A stretch of DNA of 64,000 bases from Paenalcaligenes hominis (GCF_011927625.1 NZ_JAATIZ010000001.1:310001-374000); one strand, 5' to 3'. Shown: positions 34,909 to 44,323, counted from the stretch's first letter. Made by a program: numbers and translations. Notes: a model not told the origin generated them from the letters alone.

Positions 34909-36003
34909 CTAAGCATAAACCACCTGCCTCGCCGATGCCGTATTAACGCGTTGCAGCAGCTTGCGGCACACTACAATGGCATTTTTTTCTACTACATAGA
35001 ACAGCACAGTGGCTACAACCAGAGAAGCCACTACCGCCCATATAAATGCAGCGCCGCCTTCTAGGCCAAAGTCCCAGCCGTACTTACGAATCACTTTAAT
35101 CATAATGATGTGTGTGAGGTACAGGGAAAAGGAAATGTCGCCTAAGAAATGCAAAACGGGCAGGGTAGGGATGCCTTGAATGCGCTCATAGAGCAAGGCC
35201 GCAAATAATAAGACCCAGGCGGCCAAGCCCCATTTCAATGGGCCATGACCATAAAAGCTAGGTAAATATAGGGCGATGGCCGCTAATACCGCTAGCAATA
35301 TCACCCAAGGCAGTAGCCGGCGCTGCGTAGGTGCTGACCACTCTGGCAACGACTGAAACACCATATACAAAATGATCCCATAACCAAACTCTAGCAGCAT
35401 GGGCGAGGACACCAAGGCAATCAGTGGCTGCAGTAATGCATTAGATGTGTAATCAAATTGGGTATAGGCTGACAGCTCTAGTTCTTGGTTTACAGCAAGC
35501 TGCGAGGCAACAAACACCGCCATAATCAACCCTAATACCAAGACTTTTCTATAGCGCTGTGACAGCATTAAACCAATGAAAAACAGCCCGTAAAAGAAAA
35601 TCTCATAGGTCAGGGTCCAGACCGGGCTAAGCATGTTGTAGCCAAAAAAGGGCCCTGATTGGGAGTAATCCGCGTGCAAGGGCAATAACGAGCGCAGCAC
35701 CGAGGTGTTGTTATCCCCAAAAAGCAAATAAAACACCACTAGGCTAACAATAAGAAGGGGATAAATGCGGAAAATACGCTTTAACGCATACGAAACTAAG
35801 GGTTTCGGCTCAGGGCGCTGCGTGGCATAACAAATAATGAAGCCGCTAATAATAAAGAATAGATCAACGCCAAATGCGCCATTAGCAAATAGCAAATCGC
35901 CCAAACGTGAATGCGCATAATAATCATTTAGGTAATACCGAAAATGAAAAAAGACCACCAGCAATGCTGCTAATCCACGCAGATAATGCACACTCTTAAT
36001 CAT
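34909..36003 (-). CDS. Acyltransferase 3 family membrane protein (OafA/YrhL type)
   Basis: 364 residues from the ATG at 36003, which has AGGAGG directly upstream; an in-frame earlier start would add 26 unlikely residues. About ten hydrophobic segments. The catalytic N-terminal region includes RGLAALLVVFFHFRYYL (the conserved H in FFHF) and DLFFIISGFIICYAT. Such enzymes add acetyl or other acyl groups to surface sugars (O-antigen, capsule, Nod factor). It has no SGNH domain. It stands 8 kb from the capsule genes, so a link to them is only possible. Confidence 0.9.
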   Translation of the reverse strand: MIKSVHYLRGLAALLVVFFHFRYYLNDYYAHSRLGDLLFANGAFGVDLFFIISGFIICYATQRPEPKPLVSYALKRIFRIYPLLIVSLVVFYLLFGDNNTSVLRSLLPLHADYSQSGPFFGYNMLSPVWTLTYEIFFYGLFFIGLMLSQRYRKVLVLGLIMAVFVASQLAVNQELELSAYTQFDYTSNALLQPLIALVSSPMLLEFGYGIILYMVFQSLPEWSAPTQRRLLPWVILLAVLAAIALYLPSFYGHGPLKWGLAAWVLLFAALLYERIQGIPTLPVLHFLGDISFSLYLTHIIMIKVIRKYGWDFGLEGGAAFIWAVVASLVVATVLFYVVEKNAIVVCRKLLQRVNTASARQVVYA

Positions 36004-36241
36004 GCAGCCTCCTACCTGTAGCACTGTAAAGCGTATAAGAACGACTTTTACCGTAGCACAGGCACGTAAGCCAAAAAGCACGATAGGTTACGAGTCATTG
36101 CCTAGATAAGCCGATTGGCATTGTCTCTTAGTAATTCATTACAAGACGAATAAAACGCTAACAAGCGTGGGCAATGCAAAGGAGTCTAGCCAAAACCGAA
36201 TAAACTATGTCATAATCACGTCTTTGATGTCGTTCATCAAA

Positions 36242-36318
<77 letters not shown>

Positions 36319-36340
36319 TTTTCTCTTATTTAGCATTTCG

Positions 36341-36358
36341 GTACAGTGGCAGTACATG
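36341..36358 (+). repeat. 18-base direct repeat, copy 1 (with 37411-37428)
   Basis: GTACAGTGGCAGTACATG is repeated as GTACAGTAGTAGTACATG at 37411-37428 (16 of 18 identical). Each copy contains GTAC-N7-GTAC. The pair brackets the integrase remnant and toxin-antitoxin genes. Confidence 0.6.
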
Positions 36359-36373
36359 AGCACGAGTGGCCCG

Positions 36374-36595
36374 ATGGCTACAATTGTTAAGATCCCTTCA
36401 GGCACTTAGAAAGCCGTCATTCGAAAAACCGGATGGCCTACCACAGCCAAAACTTTCAGAACTAAACGTGATGCCGAAGGTTGGGCACGCCGTATCGAGG
36501 ATGAAATGGTACGTGGTGTCTATATTCAAAGAGCAGCGTCTGAACACTATCGAGGCAGCCCTGATGCGCTACCTCACCGATAACAACCTTACGTA
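36374..36595 (+). pseudogene. Site-specific integrase N-terminal remnant
   Basis: From the ATG at 36374 the frame reads MATIVKIPSGT, hits a TAG where Trp is expected, then continues KAVIRKTGWPTTAKTFRTKR and DAEGWARRIEDEMVRGVYIQ. This is the Arm DNA-binding N-terminal part of tyrosine recombinases. After about ASE homology moves to another frame (TIEAALMRYLT) and ends near 36595. The catalytic domain is entirely absent. It carries a nonsense codon, a frameshift and a 3' truncation, so it is dead. Position 56 bases after tRNA-Ile marks an old integration event. Confidence 0.85.
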
Positions 36596-36716
36596 GGGCA
36601 GGTAGATCTTAATCGACGCGTAGTAAGGCTAAAAAAAACATAAAACACCACCAAAAGGTAATCGTCGACTTTGCGATTGAGACTGCGTGTCTTTGCTTTC
36701 CGAAGGGCTCGACAGA

Positions 36717-37007
36717 TTACTTATTGTGTAGCAGCGGCCACTGCCGCGTCGTATGCACGACATTCAATATTCGCACCTGCCTTTCCACAATGTCATACAC
36801 AACCATATAACTGTTATGAACGACCAGCTCAAAGGTGCCCACGATTCTCCCAGGCCGTCCCATTCTCGGGAAGTCTTGGAGAACAGCTGTCTTCTGTGCT
36901 ATCAGCTCATCAAGAGCTAGGGCAGCAAGCGGGTTGTCTTCTTCGATGTAGTCGTAAATACTTTCACGATCTCTGACAGCTTCAGGCGTCCATAGCAGCT
37001 CTATCAT
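36717..37007 (-). CDS. RelE/ParE-family toxin
   Basis: A 96-residue protein with the ParE/RelE fold: WTPEAVRDRESIYDYIEEDNPLAA and the core FPRMGRPGRIVGTFELVVHNSYMVVYDIV, with a terminal RILNVVHTTRQWP. The R-x-x-G-T-x-E-L and the VVHTTRQWP end are typical of ParE-like (YafQ/HigB-related) toxins that act on gyrase or ribosomes; which target is not certain. It overlaps the antitoxin by 4 bases, antitoxin first. The pair lies in a tRNA-linked remnant, consistent with cargo of an old mobile element. Confidence 0.88.
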   Translation of the reverse strand: MIELLWTPEAVRDRESIYDYIEEDNPLAALALDELIAQKTAVLQDFPRMGRPGRIVGTFELVVHNSYMVVYDIVERQVRILNVVHTTRQWPLLHNK

Positions 37008-37291
37008 TCAGAGGCAGCCATGCGGGCGCGGGTCGCTGCGCGGCGGGCGGCAAAGCGAGCCTCGACATCAGAAGCGGGAATCAGGTTGCCAGCCTCGGCA
37101 GAGGCTCGGGATTGCTCGACCTTTTTCGCTAGCCAAGCATCATACTGCTGCGTTTCCTCCTGCTGGGCTACATAACTGCGCATGAAGTCGCGAAGAAGCT
37201 GAGCTCCGGTACGATCATGGGCTTTGGCGGCATTAGCAAACTCAGCCTTCAAGCCTTTATCAACACGGAAAGTAAAAGTAGCATCACTCAT
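37004..37291 (-). CDS. RelB/DinJ-type antitoxin
   Basis: About 95 residues from the ATG at 37291 with AGGTGA upstream; a longer start would add 14 atypical residues. The N-terminus is a ribbon-helix-helix (ATFTFRVDKGLKAEFANAAK) and the C-terminus is an arginine-rich helix (VEARFAARRAATRARM) that would wrap the toxin. It overlaps the toxin start. Upstream, TACAGTGTAGCAC and the related GTACAGT repeat at 37411 could be autoregulatory sites. Confidence 0.86.
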   Translation of the reverse strand: MSDATFTFRVDKGLKAEFANAAKAHDRTGAQLLRDFMRSYVAQQEETQQYDAWLAKKVEQSRASAEAGNLIPASDVEARFAARRAATRARMAASE

Positions 37292-37410
37292 GGCATCACC
37301 TCTATGTGTTACGTGTATAGTACAGTGTAGCACTTCCGATTGAACTCGTCTGGATCAGATTTTCTTCATTACTAGACGGAGGGCTGTACCGAAATTTGTT
37401 ATCACCAGCA

Positions 37411-37428
37411 GTACAGTAGTAGTACATG
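37411..37428 (+). repeat. 18-base direct repeat, copy 2 (with 36341-36358)
   Basis: See copy 1. It lies about 120 bases upstream of the antitoxin start on the opposite side and 20 bases before AGTCCAGCT, a 9-base copy of tRNA-Ile T-arm sequence. Confidence 0.55.
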
Positions 37429-37528
37429 CATCAGTTTTAGATAATTAGTCCAGCTACAACCCCCAGGCACCGTGTTACGATGTAAGGTAAGCCGTTGCTT
37501 TATCTATAAATCACAAAGGAGCCATTTC

Positions 37529-37747
37529 ATGTCTGGTTCAGTTGAATCCGTTGTCAGTGCATCCATTGCCCTTCAGGGCCACGCCTTAGCCCAAGAAAAA
37601 GATAACTTGCTCTTAAAAAAGGTATTAGCTAACCAAGAGCAAACCATCATGAGCTTGCTAGATGCCGCCGCTGTGACACCCAAAACCGGGCCTCAGCCGC
37701 TAGCGCACTCGGGCGCAGTGGGCACACAGGTTCACGTGACGGCTTAG
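37529..37747 (+). CDS. YjfB-family putative motility protein
   Basis: About 72 residues from the ATG at 37529 (AAAGGAG seven bases upstream; an in-frame upstream start adds an atypical Cys-rich leader). The helical pattern SVESVVSASIALQGHALAQE and LLLKKVLANQEQTIMSLLDA matches the short YjfB family, which is named putative motility protein from context only. The C-terminus is polar and His/Pro rich. No flagellar gene is in the window. It converges on the LysR gene. Confidence 0.7.
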   Translation: MSGSVESVVSASIALQGHALAQEKDNLLLKKVLANQEQTIMSLLDAAAVTPKTGPQPLAHSGAVGTQVHVTA

Positions 37748-37756
37748 GTGTTCGGT

Positions 37757-38647
37757 CTAATCTGGGCTTTTTAAACTCAACACCCACTCCTTAAACGCCA
37801 CCAACGCAGGCAGGGTGGCGTGTTGGGGTGGGTACACCAAATAGTAGCTGCGCAAACTTTGGCGCGGTGTACCTATAGCCACTAGCTCGCCCCGAGCAAT
37901 TTCATCTTTCACCAAAATATGCGGCACCAAGCCAACGCCCAAGCCGGCATGCACGGCCTGTGTGAGGTGCGAGGTCAGCTCAAAGCTAGGCCCTGGGTGC
38001 ATGGTATGGGGGTCAAGCTCGTTATACAAAAACCAGTCGTGCCACGCATCAGGGTTGCTGGCGACGGTCAATAGACTTTGTTGGGCGACCCATTCTTTAG
38101 TTAGCGCGTGGGATTCCGCCTTTTCGGGGCTTACAATAGCAATTAACTGCTCGTTTTGAATGGGGTGAGCAATCAAACTCGGCCAGTTGCCCGAGCCCAC
38201 CGTAATGGCAGCGTCAATTTCTTGATCACTAAAATCCACGGGCCCGATGCGGGAGTGAATATGTAGGGTGATGTGGGCATTGTGCGCATAAAAATCATGC
38301 AAGCTAGGCAGTAGCCATTTAGAACCGAAGGTAGGCAGGGTGGCGAGATGCAAGGTGTGATCACGCGTGTCCGAGGTCATGGCCTGCAGGCTGGCGCGAC
38401 GGATACGGTCGAGGGCGTCTTTTATTTCCCCATAATACTTGCGTCCTGCCGTGGTCAGTTCCACATGGCGCCCAACGCGTTGGAACAGCTTGACCCCTAG
38501 GTGGCGTTCCAACTGTTGGATTTGTTTGCTGATGGCGCTTTGCGTTAGAAAAAGCTCTTGGGCCGCCAAGGTATAACTTTCATGCTTTGCGGCGGCCTCG
38601 AAGGCCACCAACAAAGGCATAGAGGGGGTCAGCTGGCGTAGATTCAT
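37757..38647 (-). CDS. LysR-family regulator (GcvA-like)
   Basis: 296 residues. The HTH is LVAFEAAAKHESYTLAAQEL with FLTQSAISKQIQQLERHLGV following, and the effector domain (LATLPTFGSKWLLPSL) is of the GcvA/AmpR-like branch. The neighbours (mgtE on the same strand upstream, yjfB-like gene convergent) give no obvious target. It starts 52 bases after the mgtE stop, behind a hairpin. Confidence 0.9.
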   Translation of the reverse strand: MNLRQLTPSMPLLVAFEAAAKHESYTLAAQELFLTQSAISKQIQQLERHLGVKLFQRVGRHVELTTAGRKYYGEIKDALDRIRRASLQAMTSDTRDHTLHLATLPTFGSKWLLPSLHDFYAHNAHITLHIHSRIGPVDFSDQEIDAAITVGSGNWPSLIAHPIQNEQLIAIVSPEKAESHALTKEWVAQQSLLTVASNPDAWHDWFLYNELDPHTMHPGPSFELTSHLTQAVHAGLGVGLVPHILVKDEIARGELVAIGTPRQSLRSYYLVYPPQHATLPALVAFKEWVLSLKSPD

Positions 38648-38674
38648 AACCGTTTACCAAAATAGCGTGTAAAT

Positions 38675-38694
38675 CCCCGTCGTTTAGGACGGGG
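38675..38694 (-). terminator. Stem-loop after mgtE (terminator-like or relic IS end)
   Basis: CCCCGTC (38675-38681) and GACGGGG (38688-38694) with a six-base loop lie just after the mgtE stop. There is no T-run after the stem on the minus strand, so termination would be weak. The look of the hairpin is also like IS200/IS605 end palindromes, so an isolated relic end is possible. Confidence 0.5.
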
Positions 38695-38699
38695 AAATA

Positions 38700-40034
38700 T
38701 TAAAGAATCGTGCCCGTTAAAATCAGCGCAGCCACCGAGAAATAAATGACCAGCCCCAGTACGTCAACCAGCGTTGCTACCAACGGAGCCGAGGCGCTGG
38801 CCGGGTCAAAGTTAAAGCGTTGCAACAGAAAGGGCAGCATCGAGCCCAGACTAGAACCAAAACACACAATACCAATCAGCGAGGCCCAAATCGTAAAGCC
38901 GAGCAAGGCATAGTGTTCGCCATAGTCATAAATGCCCAGATATTGCCAGGCAACAATACGCAAAAAACCAATAGCACCTAGTCCTGCACCCAGCACAAAG
39001 CCGGTGGGGAATTCACGTAAAATGACGCGCCACCAATCTTTTAATTTCACTTCGCCCAAGGCTAAGCCACGAATTAAAAGCGATGTAGCTTGCGACCCTG
39101 AGTTACCGCCCGAGCTCATAATAAGTGGAATAAACATGGCTAAGACCACGGCTTTTTCCAATTCCATTTCATAAAATTGCATGGCGCTAGCCGTTAGCAT
39201 TTCCCCTAAAAATAAAATAGCGAGCCAGCCTCCGCGTTTGCGCACCATGGTACCAAAGCCCACATCCAGATAGGGCTTACCAATATGCTCACCCCCACCA
39301 AAGCGACCTAAGTCTTCGGCCGCCTCGTCCATGAGGGCGTCAATCACATCATCCACGGTCACGATGCCCACCACATGCTCGTCATCATCCACCACGGGTA
39401 AAGCTAAAAAGTTATACAGACGAATTAGGCGCGCGACCTCTTCGCGATCGGTATACGGGTCGACCATTACCGGCGTCTGCCCTGTCCACAATTCGGTCAG
39501 GGGCTGCTCGGCATCGGCAATGACCAATTGACGTAGCGGCAACACAAACTGCAAGCGGTTATAGATATCCACCACATAAATGGCATAGACCGTTTCCCGT
39601 GTGCTTTCCACTTCACGAATATGTTGCAACGTTTGAGCTACCGTCCACGTCATAGGGGCTTGAATGAATTCGGTGGTCATAATGCTGCCCGCCGTGCCTT
39701 GGGGGTAGCTCATCAACCGCAAAATCGAGGCTTTGCTAGATGGGCTGAGTAAAGCTAAACCTTGTTGCTGCACATGGGGATTAAACCCGGTCATTAGATC
39801 CGCCATGCGGTCTTCGGCAAGGCAGTCAAGCACATCGGCGCGGCCACTGCTGATCAACAGTAAGGTGATCTCATGACTATGTTTTAGCTCGGGGCTTTCC
39901 AGCAAGTTAATCAGAGTTTCTGCATCCAACTGTGCCGCCAGTTTTAGCGCTTCAGCGCTTTTTAACTGGTTTAAATAACTGACTGCATCAGCAACGTGAT
40001 CAAAAGATTGTAATTTTTTTATAGAGGCAAACAT
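38700..40034 (-). CDS. mgtE: Magnesium transporter MgtE
   Basis: A 444-residue Mg(2+) channel. The N-terminal regulatory helical domain (about 1-125) is followed by two CBS motifs (AGSIMTTEFIQAPMTWTVAQ and VVGIVTVDDVIDALMDEA regions) and about five membrane segments (from about 285) with the signature IPLIMSSGGNSGSQATSLLIRGLALGE, discussed as residues 305-331. It overlaps the 3' end of prpF by 16 bases on the same strand, so it is probably cotranscribed with it despite an unrelated role. Confidence 0.93.
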   Translation of the reverse strand: MFASIKKLQSFDHVADAVSYLNQLKSAEALKLAAQLDAETLINLLESPELKHSHEITLLLISSGRADVLDCLAEDRMADLMTGFNPHVQQQGLALLSPSSKASILRLMSYPQGTAGSIMTTEFIQAPMTWTVAQTLQHIREVESTRETVYAIYVVDIYNRLQFVLPLRQLVIADAEQPLTELWTGQTPVMVDPYTDREEVARLIRLYNFLALPVVDDDEHVVGIVTVDDVIDALMDEAAEDLGRFGGGEHIGKPYLDVGFGTMVRKRGGWLAILFLGEMLTASAMQFYEMELEKAVVLAMFIPLIMSSGGNSGSQATSLLIRGLALGEVKLKDWWRVILREFPTGFVLGAGLGAIGFLRIVAWQYLGIYDYGEHYALLGFTIWASLIGIVCFGSSLGSMLPFLLQRFNFDPASASAPLVATLVDVLGLVIYFSVAALILTGTIL

Positions 40035-41191
40035 GGTTTGATATCGTCCTGGTTAATCCAAACGCGTCCTTCGAATAGACGATTGGCGGTGCGATAAAAG
40101 GCGCCAGAGTGAGCGTGCCAGTGTCCTTGGTTTTGATGGACAGAGGCATCGACAGTGAGCACACCAGAGGGCATGCCCAAACGTAAGGCCGCATCAGTGC
40201 GAACCTCGGGTGATAACAGATCGGCCACTACTGTGCCTGTAATCCGTGCCGCCACGGCAGTACACAGGGACACAGTCAGGGGCAGGGCGCGGTGAGGTTG
40301 GCCACTGGAAATAACCCGCGCGACGATATCCATGTCGCTAGTGCGCACGACCTCGCCAGATAAGGTCGGGTTGTCTTGTGCTGCACTCACAAAGGCCACA
40401 AAAGGAACAAGCGTAACCGTTTTGGCTGTTTCAAGATCGGGCGTGATCCCCATGGCGACTGACGCATGAGTGCGGATTAGCTCGAGCTTAGCTAACATCT
40501 CGGGACGGCGCTCTAGCTCGTCAGGTAGCTCAAGTCCCGTCAAACCAATATCGGCTGCACGCACAAACACAGCGGCATTAGCAGCATCCACCATCGAGAC
40601 TTCGAGGTCGCCTAGCTCGGGAATAGACAGGGTGTTTTTAACTTGACCTGTAGGCAGCAGCTGACCCGTAGTGGCGCCGCCTGGTTCAATGAACTCGAGT
40701 TTTATGGGTGAACCCGTACCGCCCACCCCAGGAATACTGAGTTCCCCGGCGTATTGTGTTTGCCCATTGGGGGTAGCAAAGGTGCTGTGAATGATTTTTT
40801 TCGTGTTGGTATTGTAAATACGCACGGTGGTGGTGTCGCCATGGGCCGCGACCAGCCCTTGATCCACCGCAAAAGGACCCACAGCGGAACTCATGTTGCC
40901 GCAGTTGCCTTGGTAGCTGACCTTGCGCTCTTTAATAGCGACCTGACCAAAGGTGTAGTCCACATCGGCATCAGGGTGCGAGGACGGCCCCACAATGCAT
41001 ATTTTAGATAGTGACGATACACCACCGCCCATACCATTTAATTGCCGCCCATACGGGTCAGGTGTGCCCATGGCCGCACAAAAGAGCGGGTCCCAGTCCT
41101 CGCGCTGGCTAGGCAAGCTTTTGGGTTGAATCATTAACGCTTTGCTTGTACCCCCCCGCATGAACACGGCATCAATAGAAATTTGGGACAT
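40019..41191 (-). CDS. prpF: PrpF-family isomerase (2-methylaconitate cis-trans isomerase)
   Basis: A 390-residue PrpF fold, two diaminopimelate-epimerase-like halves. Signatures are AVFMRGGTSKALM and the second-half GMGGGVSSLSKICIVG and YQGNCGNMSSAVGPFAVDQG. Known PrpF converts 2-methylaconitate stereoisomers so that AcnD can use them in propionate catabolism; relatives isomerise 4-oxalomesaconate. The start has AGGAGAG upstream. The aconitase-family gene lies divergent 113 bases away, which supports a methylcitrate-type role. prpB and prpC are absent here. Confidence 0.9.
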   Translation of the reverse strand: MSQISIDAVFMRGGTSKALMIQPKSLPSQREDWDPLFCAAMGTPDPYGRQLNGMGGGVSSLSKICIVGPSSHPDADVDYTFGQVAIKERKVSYQGNCGNMSSAVGPFAVDQGLVAAHGDTTTVRIYNTNTKKIIHSTFATPNGQTQYAGELSIPGVGGTGSPIKLEFIEPGGATTGQLLPTGQVKNTLSIPELGDLEVSMVDAANAAVFVRAADIGLTGLELPDELERRPEMLAKLELIRTHASVAMGITPDLETAKTVTLVPFVAFVSAAQDNPTLSGEVVRTSDMDIVARVISSGQPHRALPLTVSLCTAVAARITGTVVADLLSPEVRTDAALRLGMPSGVLTVDASVHQNQGHWHAHSGAFYRTANRLFEGRVWINQDDIKPCLPL

Positions 41192-41304
41192 GGGTCTCTC
41201 CTTTGGTAAAGTGTCTTAATTATATGAATTGTATTCAAGTCAGAAGGTAAAACACAGTGAATTACTTCCAACGGTCACCTTCCATTCTTTAGAGAGCGTA
41301 CTCC

Positions 41305-43953
41305 ATGCAGCCACAGTCAACGTATCCTCAGTTGCACATTAACGGTAAAGCGTACTCCTACGCCCCCATTCATTCCATTGAACAGCTTCACACCTTGCCC
41401 TTTTCCTTACGCATTTTATTAGAAAGCGTGGTGCGGCATGGATTACGTACTGGTGATACCGCTCAGGCCGAATTCGACGCGATTAGGCAGCGGCAGGTGG
41501 ATGCAGGCATTAGCTTTTATCCGGCACGTGTATTTGGTCATGACATTTTAGGTTTAGTGATGCTGTTGGATATGGTGGCTATGCGCGAAGCCGTATACGA
41601 GGCTGGGGGCGATGCGTCTCGGGTACGTCCTACCGTAGCGACGGATGTGGTCATTGATCATTCCTTACAAGTCGACAGTTGGGCCAACCCCTTAGCGGCA
41701 GAAATAAATTTGCGACGCGAGTTCGAGCGTAATGGCGAGCGGTTTGAGTTTTTACGTTGGTGTGGGGCGAACTTTGAAGGGGTCAGTGTGATCCCGCCTG
41801 GTAAAGGCATTATGCATCAGTTGCACCTCGAGCATTTAGGGCAGGTGGTATGGCACGATGATAAAAACGCCGACACACCGTGGCTGTACCCCGATAGCTG
41901 CGTAGGCACTGACAGCCATACGCCCATGGTAAATGGCATTGGGATTTTAGGGTGGGGGGTAGGGGGCATCGAGGCCGAAGCCGTGATGGTGGGCTTGCCG
42001 GTCAGCATGCCATTACCCGAAGTCGTGGGCATTCAGCTCAAAGGCAAGTTACGCGATGGCGTCTTGCCCACCGACTTGGTATTAGCTATTACAGAAAAAC
42101 TGCGTGAACTGGGGGTAGTCGGAAAATTCATCGAGTTTTACGGCGAGGGCTTAGATCAGTTGTCCATTGGCGATCGCGGCATGATTGCCAACATGGCACC
42201 CGAATACGGCGCTACCGTGGTCTTTTTCCCTACGGATCAGCACACGTTAGATTACATGCACACCACCGGCCACAGCGCCGAGCAAATTGCCTTGGTCGAG
42301 CAGTACAACAAAGCCCAACACCTTTGGCGCGATGCCAATACGCCCGATCCGGTGTTTGACAGCACGCTCAGCATCGATCTGGACACCATTGCTCCTAGCC
42401 TGTCTGGCCCTAGCAATCCCGAGGACCGCTTTGACTTAGATCACGCGGTCATGGAGTTCGAGCATCACCACCAACGTATCGCCGGCCGTCCCGTCGATTT
42501 AGAACAAATTTATCCCGTTCAGGGCGAGGAGTTTGATCTACGCGATGGCGATGTGGTGATTGCCGCTATTACGTCGTGTACGAACACAGCCAACCCCACC
42601 AACATGATGGCCGCAGGTCTGGTAGCAAAAAAGGCCATAGAAAAAGGGCTATTTAGCAAGCCGTGGGTCAAGACCTCGCTAGTGCCAGGCAGCCAAGTCA
42701 CAGCAGACATTTTGCAAAAAGCCGGCCTCCAAGACGCCCTAGATCAGCTGGGCTTTAACATAGCCGGTTTTGGCTGCACCACCTGTAACGGGGGGTCGGG
42801 GCCGTTACCGCCCGCCATTGCTAAAACCATTGCCGAGCACGACGTAGTCACCACCGCCGTGCTGTCTGGTAACCGTAACTTTGATGGGCGCATTCATCCC
42901 AGCGTGCGGGCCAATTACTTGGCTTCCCCCGCGTTAGTGGTGGTTTACGCGATTGCCGGCTCCATGAATATTGATGTGGTACGTGACGCCTTGGGTAAAG
43001 ACGAGCACGGTAACCCAGTGTACTTACGTGATATTTGGCCTAGCGCCGCCGAGATTGCCGCCTTGGTTGGTACGGCTTACGACAGAGAGCTATTTATTCA
43101 TCGCTATAGCGAGCTATACGATGGTGGGCCGCAATGGGATGCCTTGGCCTCGGCGCCGGGGGCCACCTTTACTTGGAACCCTGATAGCAATTACATTAAA
43201 AAGCCCCCTTACTTTGATGGGCTTAGCCGCGAACCGCTACCTACCCAAGACCTTACCCATCTGCGCCCATTGGTCATCCTAGGTGACTCCATCACCACCG
43301 ATCACATCTCGCCGTCCGGAGCCATTAGCCTAGGTACACCCGCCGCCGATTACCTACTCGCACACGGCGTAGCACAAAAAGACTTCAACAACTACACCAC
43401 GCGCCGCGCCAACCACGAGATAGTGATGCGCGCCACCTTTGCTAACATTCGCCTGCGCAACAAAATGACGCCCGGCATCGAAGGAGGCATCACGCGCTTA
43501 ATGCCCGAAGGCAAACAAATGCGCGTGTTTGATGCCGCTGAAATCTACCTAGAACGCCAACAAGACCTTATTATTCTCGCCGGCAAAAACTACGGCTGTG
43601 GCTCCTCGCGCGATTCCGCTGCCAAAGGCGTTGCCTTGTTGGGGGTGAAAGCCGTCGTCGCTGAAAGTTTTGAACGCATCCACCGTACCAACCTAGTCGG
43701 CATGGGCGTTTTGCCGCTGCAGTTTAAAGCCGGCACAGAGATTGATGACTTAGGCCTAGATGGTTCGGAAGTCTTTGATGTGATCGGACTGGAGAATGAT
43801 TTAGGCGTGCATTCCGAAGTGGAGCTACGCGTGCATCGGTTGGACGGCTCGGTACTTTCTGTGCCACTCGTGGCGCGTTTAGATACCGTAGAGGATGTCG
43901 AGTACTGGAAGCACGGCGGTATTCTGCCGCGTGTGTGGCGTAGTTATTTGTGA
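41305..43953 (+). CDS. Aconitase-family hydratase (AcnA/AcnD)
   Basis: An 882-residue 4Fe-4S dehydratase of the AcnA/IRP branch. The cluster cysteines are Cys425 (ITSCTNTANP), Cys491 and Cys494 (FGCTTCNGGSG). Other landmarks are GTDSHTPMVNGIGILGWGVG, LGDSITTDHISPSGAI and GKNYGCGSSRDSAAKG. It interconverts citrate and isocitrate, or methylcitrate derivatives if it is AcnD. The sequence looks closer to AcnA in its middle part, whereas divergent prpF argues for AcnD, so I leave the symbol open. No other TCA gene is nearby. The start ATG follows a weak AGAG site. Confidence 0.9.
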   Translation: MQPQSTYPQLHINGKAYSYAPIHSIEQLHTLPFSLRILLESVVRHGLRTGDTAQAEFDAIRQRQVDAGISFYPARVFGHDILGLVMLLDMVAMREAVYEAGGDASRVRPTVATDVVIDHSLQVDSWANPLAAEINLRREFERNGERFEFLRWCGANFEGVSVIPPGKGIMHQLHLEHLGQVVWHDDKNADTPWLYPDSCVGTDSHTPMVNGIGILGWGVGGIEAEAVMVGLPVSMPLPEVVGIQLKGKLRDGVLPTDLVLAITEKLRELGVVGKFIEFYGEGLDQLSIGDRGMIANMAPEYGATVVFFPTDQHTLDYMHTTGHSAEQIALVEQYNKAQHLWRDANTPDPVFDSTLSIDLDTIAPSLSGPSNPEDRFDLDHAVMEFEHHHQRIAGRPVDLEQIYPVQGEEFDLRDGDVVIAAITSCTNTANPTNMMAAGLVAKKAIEKGLFSKPWVKTSLVPGSQVTADILQKAGLQDALDQLGFNIAGFGCTTCNGGSGPLPPAIAKTIAEHDVVTTAVLSGNRNFDGRIHPSVRANYLASPALVVVYAIAGSMNIDVVRDALGKDEHGNPVYLRDIWPSAAEIAALVGTAYDRELFIHRYSELYDGGPQWDALASAPGATFTWNPDSNYIKKPPYFDGLSREPLPTQDLTHLRPLVILGDSITTDHISPSGAISLGTPAADYLLAHGVAQKDFNNYTTRRANHEIVMRATFANIRLRNKMTPGIEGGITRLMPEGKQMRVFDAAEIYLERQQDLIILAGKNYGCGSSRDSAAKGVALLGVKAVVAESFERIHRTNLVGMGVLPLQFKAGTEIDDLGLDGSEVFDVIGLENDLGVHSEVELRVHRLDGSVLSVPLVARLDTVEDVEYWKHGGILPRVWRSYL

Positions 43954-44076
43954 TGCTTTGTTGAGCGCTGGCTTGAGGCTGGAGTCTTGTGCTGTGTGCC
44001 TTAGCCCTCACGCTGCCCACCTCAGATAGCGCTTTCACATTTGTCTTTCTTTGGCAGGTAGTATTCCTCATGCTGT

Positions 44077-44323
44077 CCGTCTCAGATAACACTCTCACTA
44101 GGCAGTGCTCGCTCACTACGTTCGCTCCGCGCTGAACCGTTCGAGTGGTATTCTGAGACGGACTGAAGGGGGAACAACTTGAATCAGAGCGTAACACCGA
44201 TGGCAAAGCCTTCATCCTTAGCCTGTGCGTCATGAACACCGATGAGCGATTCAGCGCGGAGCGAGCGCAGCGAGCGAGCACTGCCAAGCGAATCGATGAT
44301 CATGAAAGCACAAAGCAAACCAG
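44077..44323 (+). repeat. Tandem structured repeat, copy 1
   Basis: Shared with 44453-44700 at a period of about 376 bases. Inside, the left arm GGCAGTGCTCGCTCACTACG... (44101-44136) is matched by the reverse complement at 44250-44285. The 36-base arms differ at only a few positions and can form a long GC-rich stem around a roughly 113-base loop. Confidence 0.8.

Noticed and set aside
43724-44287. 187-codon minus-strand open frame overlapping the aconitase end and the first repeat
   Set aside because: It runs through the aconitase coding region and the repeat arms; composition is Ser/Arg-rich and no domain is visible.
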